64,000 nt of DNA from Methanobrevibacter sp. Lineage in GTDB: Archaea > Methanobacteriota > Methanobacteria > Methanobacteriales > Methanobacteriaceae. The translations under genes were made by a program, and so were the position numbers. A model generated the notes under the pieces. That model made no database searches and was not told the DNA's origin. It was given only the letters and a program-made list of their open reading frames with translations. This document shows positions 45,501 to 59,800 of the stretch, one piece after another (the first letter of the stretch is position 1; each line of letters opens with the position of its first letter). The DNA is taken from assembly GCA_017646885.1 (NCBI GenBank), contig JAGCLR010000316.1, positions 62,001 to 126,000 of the forward strand, read 5' to 3'.

Positions 45501-47685
45501 ATTACCACAAAGAAATGACGTTCCATCACCTGGTAAAACTGGTATTCAAACAACTCCGTTTATGCGAGGTGCGTTTATTCATAATTTAGAGGAATATGTA
45601 CAAGTGCATGAATCTGAATTGATTTCAAGTGGGATTTTTGCAAGTTCAAATCCAATAGAAATTAGAACTGCGATTCTATCTTTATCTGATTATTTGTGAA
45701 ATACTAATTTCTTTACATCTAGTGCAAACGTTCTAAAAAATAAATGAGATCGAATTTCAAACCATTTTGCAAACGAGATTCAAATGCTTACTGCAATTAA
45801 ATCTGTAGAGTATGTATTATATCCAGATCAAATGTTGTATGCTAAGTTAAAATTTGGAAGAACGACAGAGGAAAAAACAATATTGTTACCAATTGGAAAA
45901 ACTACAACTTCTGTTGAGATTCCGGTAAAATTGAAAAATCTAAAAGCAATTCGTGTTTGATCTGGAGGTAGGATGTCCCACACTCCAAACCATGTTCCAA
46001 TTTCTAAGTTAAATGAAATATTTGGACTGTCATATTCAAACAAAAGTTACATATTTATGTCAAATATTGCACAAAGATACAACTTTGGAGAAATTAATCC
46101 GTTTACCGCAGCTTTTGAAAGTACAAATAGTGGTAAACCATTTATTCCAGTTTTGTTTGATTTGAGTGCAACAGAACAAGAGTTCATTGATTTTAAATCT
46201 CCAAATGCAACACTTGGAACGTATGTCAACTACGAAAAACCAGGAGAACTTTTAGGTGTTCAGGCAATTTCATTTAGTTTACAGGAAATTGTAGATTTTA
46301 TTGAAAATTATAATGCTAAGAATATTACTAAAGATAAACTTGATTTTATTTTTAAAACTATTTTTGGAACGACGGTTGCACCATATGCACCAAATGCTGA
46401 GAACAATGTAAAAGATCAATATGTAGTATTTCCTAAAACAAGAGGCCGTATTATTGCAAAAGATATTTTAGAATATTATTTAACTGCAAATTCTGCGTAT
46501 TCAAAATTTGTTATTGATTCTTTAATGAGAAAATTAACGGATCCTGAACATACAAAATGAATTTTTAAAAAGGAGGATTCTAATAATGCAAATATACCTA
46601 CTGCAAGATACGAAGTTGTTTGAAATGGATCTGCGTTAGAACTTAAATCAAGTGACACCGGTAAAATTTTAGAAACGTTTGATGTAAGTGGTACAGATAA
46701 TTTCTGAGATATTGCAAAAATTGCAAATATGGTACAAAAAATTAATCGCACCTATGGTGTTACTGAATTTACATTTGCAGAAAATTATGGAAATGGATTT
46801 GTAGAACTTACTAACGCAAATAAAATTTTACAACGATTGTTCCCGGCATCTGATCTTCGAGCAACAGAAGTATCAAATCTTGATACACATTTAAGAAGTT
46901 TAGCACAATGACAGTACGGTTATTATCTTAACGATATTGCTCAAACTAAAGATGTACTTTGGGCTCCAAATATGTATAGTTTAAATAATTATCTCGTTGA
47001 TTTAGGAGATGTTTCGTCGATTTCTAATATTATGTTTGGATTAAGTTATGAAACTGAACAAGAGGTTGTAATTGACCAAGAACTTCAATTTAAAAAATCA
47101 CTTGCGAATGATGTTTATACAAAATTGAAAGAATTAGGTATACCTTTTGATATGCTTGCGGACATAAAAGCAAAATTAGCAGGGCTTGACTTAACCGAAT
47201 TTAATACACCTGAAGAACTTATAGATAGAATTAACAATATAATTTGGGAAACAGAGTATCCAGATACGTATATATACGAGGTAGAGTTAGATGGCGATGC
47301 AATTAAAATTGATAAAACTTGAGATCCATATCTTTACGTTTCTAAAAAATTTGATAAAGACTTTGTGTTTGTAAGCGAGCACCGAGATTCAACTAGGAAA
47401 ATTCAAATATTTTTAGTACCTTCGCAAAATAACGATTTGTCCACAGTGCATTTTATTACTGATATTGATAATACAATTAAATCTTTATCAGAAAAAACAA
47501 GTTTAGAATTCAATACACTGTGAAATAAACATATTGACATTATAAATAAGTTTTTAATAGAATCGTTACTAGAAAGTCCAAATCCAAATGTAATATCGGA
47601 ACTTATGGAAACAGATTTATCAGACGAGATTAAATCTCAAATAACCACGTATTTAATTAGACGATTAGAAGCAAATGAGTGTTAA
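39562..47685 (+). CDS. Giant virion protein with SF1-like helicase domain
   Basis: 2707 residues with 21 TGA and 9 TGG Trp by my count, stop TAA. Residues about 1-1450 are helical, with a hydrophobic stretch (VLPYFIPYVGPVLGWAAVG). A helicase-like ATPase follows: Walker A GGAGTGKTT at 1498-1506, Walker B VIDEITF with D1599-E1600, QGGEFDYVIID near 1783 and a Tyr-Thr-Leu-Thr-Gln-Arg-Ser-Arg motif near 1812, resembling SF1 motifs V-VI. Residues about 1890-1983 are low complexity (Gly/Asn/Asp, then Pro/Thr). The rest is unknown. Overlaps the polymerase gene by 11 bases. Probably packaged with the polymerase and ejected, by analogy with crAss-like phages. Confidence 0.78.
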
Positions 47686-50600
47686 TAAGTGTAATTATTC
47701 AGAAAAATTTAGACCATTGCTAACTTGAATGGCCCAAACACATTCTGCAGATCAATTAGAAACTTTTATTAAAACACATTTCGTTGACGATTCGAATACA
47801 ATTTTAGAGAAACTAGGTGTACCTCCGAGTGCACCTAGTTCTTCTAAAAATGCATTGGTCATTGATAGAAACGTTGTTGTAGTAGAAGATGCAGACGAAG
47901 AAGCAAAATTGTTATCAGTGCTACCTGGTGACCAACATGACAAAGTTAAAAAAGAAATTCAAACAGATTTAGTAAAAGCTCTTATTTATGATCCTACTAC
48001 AGGTATTGTGGTAGATTTAAGTGAGGGTGTAAACGGGCATACTGGTCTAAATACCAAGCTATTTAAATTTCAAGCTAAACTTTTAAATGATCTTAGAACA
48101 TATCTTGGAGAAGCTCCAATTGACACAATTAATATTCCAACCAATGAGGAATGGAACAAATTAGTTGTAGATACGATTCTTGCATTTGAAGGTAAAGTTG
48201 CAGACAATTCTGCGGAATATAAAGCTGCAAAAATACAATATGCAAAGCTAAAATATTTCGATTCGTTTATTAAAACAACTAGTCCGTATATTCAGATTGA
48301 TTCAAAATATTTACACAAACCTGCAATAGATAAATATACATTGCAGATTAGAAGTCGTCACTATACTGGTAGAAATGATTTTAATCATAAGTTTGTAGAA
48401 TCAATGAAGCTTGCTAGTGAATTAGCAACAACGTTAATGAATATTATACCAGAAGTTACGGAAACCGGACAAGATGTTCCTGGATCACATGTTGGACAAG
48501 ATGAGTTTTTTGCAAACGCCGGAAAAATTTTAGATGCGATTAAAAATAACGATTTTGAAGAATTTGAAGAAGTAAGGAAGTATCTTGTACACACTCCAAT
48601 TGAAGATATCGATATTGCAAAAATCATCGATGCATATATAAAAATTGTACCAAAACTATCTGATCCAAAACAAAAAATTTATTCTTTGGCAAGACTGCGT
48701 GGTATTCAAAAACACTTATTTTCTCCAAATTTTCCAGTAGAAATTTCTAACTTATTTAAGAAATACTTTTTAACAAATATTCCTGCAACATATTACGCTT
48801 ACGTAAATGATGTACATGGATTTGGTTCAATTACCCTGTTTCAAAAAATGACAAATAGTGAGACAGGTGCTTTTATGGACACAATTTTAGCAATGGCTAA
48901 TCATTGGACCGATAATGATCAGGCACCATTTGAAGTTACCAAGAATGAAATTAAGTTTAGAAGTGGACTTACTATTTCTTACGAATTAGTAGAAGGTAAA
49001 TATAAATTTACTTTAAAAAATGGAACAAAGGATATTATTTTAAAAGAGATACAAGATACCTTAATGTATAATCTTTATGATAAGTTTGAAAACTATTTTA
49101 AAGATTATTACAATACCAAAAAGGACGACTCTTTTATGAATGCATGGACAGATGTATTAGGTTTAGTTGCGTTAGGTGCGAAAAACAAATTAGAAACGTA
49201 TCAAGATTCATCTGTAATAAATCTACGTCCATATTATCCTATGTTAAAAATGATTGGCGATGTTAACGCACTTGTATTGAATTTGCATTCTGTAAGTGTT
49301 GTTAAAAATCCAGAAGGTAGTAACTTACCAACAAGTACATTGCCAAATCTTGCAAATAAACTTTGGGAACAACGTCAATTTATTAAACTGTTTGAAAATT
49401 CACTTTTCTCAGAAGAAGACGCAAAACAATTTTTAAAATTTATTCAAAAATGAGGAGGAAATCCAAGTAATCGTCATATTTATGAACATAATTTAATTTT
49501 CTCTGGAAAAGTAAAAACCAATTCTCCAAATATTCGTTCTCAGGTACAGGTAGGAGATCAAGTAAAAAGTTCATCACAACTAACTTTATCAGAAATATTG
49601 CATGTCGCAATGTTATATGATTTTTGAGATAAGTTGCAAGACGATTCTAAAGATTATATTTCTTTACAACATGCAACTTTTGCAGATAAATCACAACAGT
49701 TCGTAATTGATTATTTTATTACAGAACCTATTTATAATGGCAAGTCGATAAAAGACTTATTAAGAGAGGGGAATTATACTGCTATTGAAGACATTATTTT
49801 TGATGTTCGATCAAAACGTTATGGACAATTAAAGGAAAACATTTTAAATGACTTTAATGATGCTTTTGGAGAGAATTTCACAAGTTTAAATCAAGTAAAA
49901 GAGTTGTTACAAAGAACAACCTTACCTGAACTCCAAGAAAAATTTAATGCTGTCAGAATCGTTCTTCAAGAGCAAATTCATTATATTCCAGGAAAAGATG
50001 ATAAACTAGATTTTAATGAGACAATATTAAATTATGTCGATATATTTTCATCTAAACAAAAAACAAAGGCGAGACTTAAGAGAGAAAAAATACAGTTTTT
50101 AAATAACCTTAAAGCTGAAAACTTCTCAATTTTAGGCACACAAGTTAAAACAGGATTGGATGATACTTGAGTAAATCAATACGGTAAACTACTGTTAGAA
50201 AAAGATGGAAAAATGAATCCAATTCTAGAGTCCTTCTTTTATGCAGATGCTTTATTATCAAACGAATACAATAATCTTTTAATAGGTGATATCTACTCTC
50301 ACCCTAATAAAGCAAAACGTGGAAAGGAGGATACAGATGAAGATTATATATTGTTTAGTGAAGCGAGTCGTTTAATCGCTCAAATTAAACGTACTGTAAT
50401 CCCTGGAGCAACTTATCAACCATTTTTACTGAAAAAAGATGGTGTTGGAGAACTAATTAAAATTGCTGTAATTAAAGATTTTCCAGCTACAGTAATGAAT
50501 TTAATGGGTGTTCAATCTAAGAAATTAGATTCTATGGATGGTTCTGGTTTTGCAAGTCCTTATCAAGTAAAATTGGAAAACAACTCATTAATTGATGGAA

Positions 50601-53600
50601 AACTTAATAAAGACCGTAAAACCATTATGCATGGTTTGGATCCAATGTATGGTAAACAAATGCTTTTAAAATGGGCGGTATTTGAAGTTTCAAATGAACG
50701 TAGACGCATTTCTCAAAAATCTGACATTTCTGCAGAGTTAATATTTAAAAAGTTACACGATAAGCCGATTATTCAAGGTTTAAATGGAATAATTGAAACA
50801 TTTATTAAAACTTGGGCAGAAACCACAGCAGAAAATCCTATTTATTTTGTTGATGCAAAAAGTCAATATATGTATAGGTTGGATGGAATGCAATTAGTAG
50901 AAGACGAAACTGGAACATTTATTGAGCGTAAGATTCAACCAATTGGAAAGAATAATCAAGCTGTTGGAGATGTAATTATTAGTAAACTAGAGGTTGGTAC
51001 AGATGTAAATAGTTTATACGATTTAGATCAATTATTAGGTGGAGCATTTAATTATACCTACGATTCCAATTTAGGTTTAATGATACCATCTGAAAATAAT
51101 ATTGATATTGTATTTAAAGTAATCGTTGAACATGATTTAAAGAATCAGTTTACGGGTTATTTAGTTAATAAATCTGCAATTAAATCTGGTGCTGGAAATA
51201 TCAACCCATATTCAAGTTTTCAAGATGATACAGAGTTACTAACAATGTCATTTCCATCTCAATTTGGAGGAGTGCAGTTAGATGCAGATCATGAAATTGA
51301 ATTAGCAGAAGTAACTGAAATGACTCAGTTAATTAGTGCATTAATTCAAAGAGGATATACAAAAGATATTGTTCGTCGCATTTATGAAGATATTGGAGAA
51401 ACTATCGTAGAAAGTATGGTAGATTTTCAGTCTGCACTTGAGTCAGAAGATGCAACCGCTGTATATCGTATACTTGGTAAAGCATTAGTTGATTCTTTTG
51501 CGAAAGGAGATAAAGATTCAATTGGTTTAGCAAAAACTTTTGTTTCTATTGCACAACAATTCTTAAATCAAGAAAACATTCAATTTAAGATTCCATTTAG
51601 TGCGGCAACTGTACATCCACAATTTTTAAGTGTTGTTACCTCTAATATTGTTAAAAGTGGTATACGTCGTACTTATTCTGGATTAATTTCTGTTCTTGTT
51701 CCAAGTCACGGTCAGATACAATATTTTGAGTTTGATGGTCAAAAATATGATTATACAGAACTTGGAAAAATAATCGAGGGGAAAGGTATTCGTGGGTACC
51801 TTAAAACAGAGACTGGAATTCAATTGGTGTCTGACGCAGATGCTAGAAAATATGTAATTGAAAGAAATCCAAACTTTGTTTCTGCATTAGAATCAGCACT
51901 TAACGATGAATTTGTTGTAATGCAGGGTCAACCTACGCAAGTTGATAACCCTTTTATTAAAGAGATTGACAGATTTGGATTTACATTTGGAGATACAATA
52001 TCAATTATTGATCATATAACTGGAGAGGTTTTACCTCCACGTAAAATTGTAACCTTTGAAGAGTATGACGCTGCAAGAAACCTTTCGGCAGATGATTACA
52101 CTATTAGAAAACATTTGCTTGCGCCAAAAAATCTTCAAGCTTCAAATTTGGTATATGATGTTCCTGTATTAAATCAAACATTGTCTGCATGAGATTTAGA
52201 TATTGTTAGAATAAATCATTATGTACGTAATGTAATTGAATCTCAAAAATTAAAAGGAACAATTACTCCAGAAATGGTAATTCCATTTTTATCAGATGAT
52301 CAAAAAGCAGTATTATATTGAGCATTTAATAATAAGGTTCCTACTGCCGAATCGTTAAAAGGTGTATCATTTGATATTTGGTTAAAATCTTTAATTCAAC
52401 CTGCAATTCAAAATTTAAAGGCTGGTAAATTAAAGGAACAAGCTGTTTTTTCAGATGTTGCATGAGACCCCATCAATAATGTTGCGTATCGTCGTTCTGA
52501 ACCAGAAGCGGTTGTCCCAGCTGAAACAGTTCAAATAAATGAGGAAACTACAATTGTACGTCCTGCATCTGTAGAACTAAATAAAATTGAGGTTAAAGCA
52601 ACAAAAGTTCGTACACTTCCTGCGCAACTCGCTATTGGAAAAATGTACGCTTCAAAATTTTTATTAAGAGTTGGAGATAAACTATCTCAAATTACCGGAC
52701 CAGAGTTCTTTAAGAAACGACTTTTAGAGCATTACGATGTTGAAAAATATCAATTACCAGCATATGATTATGTGTTATTTGATTCGGAACGTAATCCTTT
52801 ATTTGTTAAAATTGCATCAGAAAGTGAATTTGACTCTTTATATGAAAATAAATACCTAAATGTTGATTTTAAAAATGTTGATGGTACAGTTTATTACAAA
52901 AACGATGAATTCATTGATGCCTCCGAGTCAATCGCATACTGGAAAGTTGATTCTGCAATGGGACCGGTTAACATGATTCGAATTGATAGTGTAGAACAGT
53001 TAAATCAACTTCATTCAAATTATAAATTAAATAACGCAAGACCGAATTTTACAGAAGAAAACGTTACTGATTTATTACAATTTATCTTTAAAGATAAAAC
53101 CGTTGAGGAACAAGTTGATAGGCTTACTCGTTATTCGAATGTAGCAAAAGAAACTTGAACAGAACAACTTACAGACATTAAACCAAGCCCATTTTTAGTT
53201 GGTATCTTAAACCAATATGTACAAGGTAGATTTAAAGTTGGACTCGATCAGTTATCAAAACAAATGTTTGATGCGTGAGAAATTCAAAAACGTTTGATTG
53301 GTACACGTATTCCTACACAAGGTATGCAGTCATTCATGGAAATGGAGATTGTAATGATTACAGATAGTGAAACAAATGATGTATATGTACCAGCGCAACA
53401 AACATTCTTACAAGGTTCTGACTACGATATTGATAAATTATTCCTATTAGGATGGGAGATTGCAGATAATGGAACTATTATTACCGGTTCTAGATTGGAT
53501 AGGTATTATAAACCATTAGACGTATTAAAACTACCTTCTCCAAAAAGAAGAACGTTTAAGTGAGTTGAAGACGACACTGCAAATTTTGTTTTCAACGCAC

Positions 53601-56600
53601 ATCATTACAATGTGTTTAATGTTGGTAGTGCAGCAGAACAAATTCAAGTTCTAAGAGCAGCGTTATTAGCAGGCCCAAATTTAAAATTTGATATTGATTT
53701 AACTAATTTCGATGAGGAAACGGTTAAAAAGATTCAAAGAATTAAAACCCGATTCCTTAATAATTTAAATCTTCACGATAATACTAAACTTTCTAAATCT
53801 GTAAGAAGTTCAGTTTTAAAAAATAAAGTAATTGCTGGAATCCACGAAGCAATGTCTGATCCAGAAAACGTTGTAAATGCAACGGCTCCAATTGAAATGG
53901 ACGAACAGCAAGAAGCTGCAAAAAATTCAACCGGTGGTGCACTTGTAAAACGTATTACTTCTGATAATGCATTTACTAAATATTTAATGCAGATTCAGAA
54001 TATGGTTGGTAAAGAGGTTATTGGTATTTCTGCAACTGGTTTGAAAGCATACTTTGCACTTGTCAATTTCTATCAAAAAGAATTTGATAAACTATTTGAT
54101 ACTATTGTAAATGATTCACCACAAGATTTATTTACAGCTTTAGATAAAATCTTATTTACAGATGCGTTGTCCGGAAAAGATATTGCACTTGTTGCAAATT
54201 TGAACTTTGAGTCATTATTGGAAAAGTTAGCAAACAATGGAATTGATGTAATTACAATGTCTAGAGTTTCTAGTAGATGGTTTGATGTACTTGTACAATT
54301 AGGCTTTATTACGGAAGTAAGTGATGAAGAATTTGCACAATTGGAAAACCCAAGTAACAGGTTTAAATTTAACATCAAAGGGTTTATTAAATATCTAAGT
54401 AATAAATCAAATAGAATGGATGCTGCGTTAACACATAGTGGTTTTCTATCTGCTGCAACAGATAATGCAAAGGAATTGATTCTTAAGAAAGTAAACGCAG
54501 ATGCAAAATTTGCAGGAATTTATGCTTATTTAATTTCAACCGGTCACACATTTACCGAAATTGCGGAAATAATGACGTCTCCAATATTTGATGAAATAAG
54601 TCGATTGTCAGAAACTAATTTATTCTTACCATACACAAAAGGATTTAGTTTGCAAACAGCTTTAGATTGAATGGCAAATTCAGCACCAATTATTGTTGAT
54701 TCTAGAACTCTGCATGAAATTTTAAAGGATGTTACTGGAAAGAAAGCAACTTATAAATACTATCAATTAGAAGATGAAATAATGAAACATTTTGATGAAA
54801 TAATCACACATATTAAATCAAAAATGACTTCTAAACGATATAATCCAAATGCAGGTTTTGAAAACTTCATGTCCGATTTTGAATCAGAAGGTTTTAATTG
54901 AGAGGGAGATGTTGAATCAATGATGATGGAAGAACAGGAAATGTCGGATACAATGTGAGAAGACCCTGTAACTTTCACAGATGAATTATATCAGAACATT
55001 CTAAATTACCTTGAATTGTTAGATCGCAAAAAGGATTTTGAGCGAAGTATGCCGAAACAATGAGCAAAAAGTTTGAAATTAATTAGAGAGATGCAACCAT
55101 TTACAGAAGAAATGAAGTTATTGGGAAAAATCTTAAAAATTAATCAAAAAATTGAAGGTAAAAGTTTCGATAAATACAACTACATTCGTGGTATTGAAAA
55201 GGGAATTAGTAAAATTTTAAATCGCAAAGAAAAGAATGGTTTTTATCCAATTCTTAGTGATTCAAAATTCTCTTTAATCGAATTCATTTTAGATGCCGAT
55301 TATAGAAATTCAAAAATTGCGGACTACGAACATTTAATTAAGAAAGGAGTTGCACAATTTAACATCTTACAGTTAATTACTGATTCTGCACACTTTGGAG
55401 AAATGTTTAAACTTATTGCTCTTGATAAACGATTACTATCTGCGGTTTCAATTAAATCTAGATTAACCGATCATCTTGTTAGTAAAGTTGAAGCGAAAAA
55501 ATCAGAAAAACCACAATTTGTATCTGTAACAAGAGAAGAGTATAAACGTATTGAAAACTTTGCAAACGATGTTTTAATTTACAATTATTTTGCACAACGT
55601 GAAAATCCACTTGTATTGAACATTTCTGGAAAACCAATTACTTTAAACTCTATTTGAGGTATAGGTAAGTTTATGACCTATATGAATAAGGTATTTTTAC
55701 CACAATTGAAGAAACGTTATCCAGATAATGCGTTTGCTCAAACTTTAACAAAAGGTCGAAGATTGAATAAAATCACAAAAGACGTTGAATATTTCTGAAA
55801 TTTAAATATTAATTTTAATCTTAGAGAAAAGAATGATGAAATTGATAATAAATTTCAACGTGCAAAATCCGACTTTTTGAAAATTGCAGAAAATGTTGTT
55901 GATGAGAATAATCCAGATTGGACAATTGGAGACATGCTGTTCTTATACAATCTTTTTGTAAATAAAGATGGATTTGGTAAAAATAGTTTTACATCTTTGT
56001 TCCAGGATTTACTTGTAGATAATATTTCTCCATTAATTAATGATTTTTATAATACATTAGCAGAATGAGATTCAAATGGATCTGTTTCTGACTTGGAATA
56101 TAATCATGAAGATTTATGGGTTAGAGCTACAGAACAAACTAAGAAATACAATTCTGAGGAAAATGTGTTTAATATGCCAAATATGAGTATGATGAGTCCA
56201 GTTAGAACAAAAGCTAAACCGAAAAACATTAGAACAACAAATGTAAGAGATAGCTTATTCCTAACAGATTTAATTGGACATATTAATGCTACATTGGGAA
56301 CTAATCTGATTCAAGTAATCAATGACGATGATGCAAAGACTCAAACTGGATCTTATAATGGATATATTCATGAAGGTAAAGTTTATGTTAATGTACAGTC
56401 GCCAGAGCATTTAATGCACGAATTATCCCATGTAGCACTGGCGGTTCTTAAACATGGAAGCCCTGAACAGTATTATCAATTATTAGGCAGTATTAAAAAT
56501 TCTCCAACATATAAAGTGTTAGACGCATCAAAAGCATACACTCATTTACGTGGAGCCGATTTTCTGGAAGAGGTGCTTGCACATGATTTAGGATTATACT

Positions 56601-56887
56601 TGTCTGGACAATTTACAAAATGAGCAGACACTCACGCATCAGAAATTGCAGATATATTTTCAAAACAAATGCCAGAATTATTAAATGTTTTATTCCCAGA
56701 TGCCGATTCAGATTTTCAATTTATAATTCCAAATATGAAAGAGGCATTGATTGCAATAACTCAAATGCCGTCTGAATTTGAAACACTTTTGAAAATTGAT
56801 CAACGTTTGCTAAATTTGAAGGCAAAACTATTTAAAGGGTATCAAAAGAATAAACAACAAATGAAATTAAAAGCAAATTGTAAATAA
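47675..56887 (+). CDS. Giant virion RNA polymerase with C-terminal zincin domain
   Basis: 3070 residues. ATG 47675 lies inside the end of the previous gene and the frame reads past TGA at 47705; stop TAA. Polymerase signs: DGSGFASPYQ near 955, LLKWAVFEVSNERRR near 1000, RIPTQG near 1878-1883 and QGSDYDIDK with D1916, D1918 and D1920, the DxDxD metal loop of single-chain double-psi beta-barrel polymerases, as shown for crAss-like virion polymerases. RxPTxG upstream of the Asp loop parallels RAPTLHR in cellular beta-prime. Near the C-terminus HELSH (2915-2919) and a later LEEVLAHD fit a zincin metalloprotease. It would transcribe early genes after injection. Confidence 0.85.
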
Positions 56888-59800
56888 TGAAAAATCAGGA
56901 CTGTAGTTATGAATTACGGTTAGGTGATAAAGTACTTGCGTTTAAGGATGATCAGGCCTTAAACGCAGGTCTTATAAGCCTAATACAAGATCAATTATTA
57001 AACATTGATGCGTTAGACCTTACGCTAAGAGTTGCATCGATTGATGCACAAGAACGAGCAACTCACATTATTGAGGAAATGCAAGAAGACTTGGATAAAT
57101 CAAAGATTACATTTGACGTAGTTCGAATTGCAGATGATCCGTATAGTGTTGAAAAGGTTTATAAATATCCAAAATCTATTGGTGCAAATAAATTAATTAA
57201 CACATTTGGTAATCATAAGGATATTACAAAACCAATGGTTACTCCATTAAATTTAGATGATTTTAAAGCGAAACGTAAAGCCCAATATCATTTAGAACAC
57301 CCTACATTATCTAATGCTGAAATTAATACGTTAATTGCTAATGAAATTAATAATTGAAAAGTGTACAGCGAGATTGGATCTGAAATTCACGCAATGTTTG
57401 AACATGCACTTAAAGGTGAGGAATACACTCCAACTTGACCAGAACATTTTCCAAAGATTAAAGTAGACCGTATTAAACAAGATGTTCAGAAGTTTTTAGA
57501 TTTTCTTAAAACAGAACACCCAAATGGAAAAATATATACAGAAATTGACATTCTAAGCAAGCAATTATCTGAGCAAGTAAAAAATAGATTTACGCAATAC
57601 GACTCAGTTAATGGTCGTATAGACTTGTTAGTAGTAGAAGATGGAAAAGTATATATTTACGACTTTAAAATTTCTCGAAAAGACCTAAAGAATTGGGACA
57701 CTGGTGATAATGCATTACTAGATCCAATGGACTGACATACTACAAAGAAACTACAAGTAAAGGACCAGATGGCAATCTATTCTGCAATTTTACAACAACA
57801 TGGTTTACAGGTAGCGGATGCTCGTATTGTGCCAATTCGATTAGAAATAAATATTGATGAAGAATCAATGTCAATTAAAACAGATGAACATGGGGATTTA
57901 GCAATCGATGCAATTGCATTACAAACATCATTGGATTCTGCAAGAAATGCATACTATCCTTACACATCTGTTCCAATTGAAAAACAACTTAACCAAATTA
58001 CAGCGAATATTATTCCATTAAATAATGAATTTAAAGTTGAAGGATTAGAATCCACTTTTAGCACTTACGGTAAGTTATTTAGACAAATTACAAACGTTCA
58101 AAAACAAGTTGTAAATAGAAAAATTGAAATTGAGGATCTAAAAAAGGATAAAAACTTTGTAAAATCGGTTGATAGATCTCATAGTAAATACCAGGAAGGT
58201 TATAGAAAGTATTTTTACCGCGAGGGATTAAATGAAACACAAGCTATTCGTTATGCAAAAACAGATGAAGAGTTAGAACAACTACTTCAGGAATATGTTG
58301 AAGATTTAAATAAGAAAAAACATAGTGAGTTGTCTAAATTTGGTAAAAGAATTGGAACTGTTTTAGCTAGTGGCGCCGATTATGAAACAGTTGCGGAAGA
58401 ATTTACATCAACACAATCAAAATTTGTTAGTGCTCATTTTAAACCATACATTGTTAATGGATGGCAATTTATTGAAAATGAAGAGTTAAACTCTGCAGGA
58501 TTTTTTATTTTTAAGAAAAACGGAGTATTTGATATTGTAATGTTAACAAACACTTCGTTATTAACAAATAAAGAATTTACTTTTGGACACAGTATTTTAG
58601 GTGATTATATTTCTGATAGAGCTTGAGATAAGAAACGAATCTTAGCCGCATCTAATGGCAACTTAGAGGCGTTTAAGGCGTTAACCTATATTATGGAAAA
58701 TCAAGCTGCATTTTCTTACGGAAAAATAAGAAATATTAAAGTAATGAACCCTTGGATGCGTCAGGCAATGTCTCCATCTATGGACACATTGTTAGATAAC
58801 TGAGATCGATTGTTACGTTATAAAGATGATGTTCCAAACACACTTGATCATACATTATTTAAAAATAGCATTGCTTCGGCTATAGAAAATTGTATGGAAA
58901 ATATAGCGTTAGTTGGAGAAAAAATCGTAGATTTTAAAGTAAAATATGATCCAAATGATGTTGATTTTAATGCAACGTATATTCTTGAAAAGTTAAAACA
59001 ATTAAGAACTAAACTTAAACTTCAAGAAGGTTTGCGTAATGATAAAAAACGTCAAATGGAGAGTCCTGAATGACAAGCGTATACGTATTTACTACGTGCG
59101 TATTTTATCTTAAAAATGGGTATTGATTTACAATATGAACCAGATAAAGGTTTTTATTGAAATGGAGGTATGATTGGTTTACATACATCCAGTGTACAAT
59201 ATTCTCCATCTATAAATCATCGTATTTTTGGAGATGTTCAAAATGATTATACTCGAAAAATCAGAGAAATGGTTGGAAAGTATTCTGTTCCATTAAATGT
59301 CATACTTAATAAATTCTATGATGCAAACGGACGTGTTAGAGCATTAGGTGGAGAGGCGAATCTATTTTCAGAATGAATCAGAAAAGACGAAACTGGACAA
59401 ATTGATAGCAGATTTTTATTTGTAGATCCAGATAGCCCTGCATTTAAAGGTAATGCTGAATCTAAAGCTGCATTAAAATATGTATTAAAAATATTAAATG
59501 AAATTCGATTTGAAGGGCGTCAAGATAAAATTGATGAAGCATATGTTAATGAAGAGTATTTCCAAATACCATTATTAAAAGCTAGAGATCTTCGTAGAGC
59601 TAAGAACATTGGTGTTCGTGCAACAGCAGAACAAATTATCAAAGATGCTACAAATATGGTAGACGGTGTATTCTCAGAAGAAGTTGGACGTAAACAAAAA
59701 TTTGAATTAGAAGAAAATCGTTTATATAATAGATTTGATTTAGCACAAGAGACTAGAAATACTTGACTTAAGACAGAAGGTATTGGTTTCTTTGAAACGG

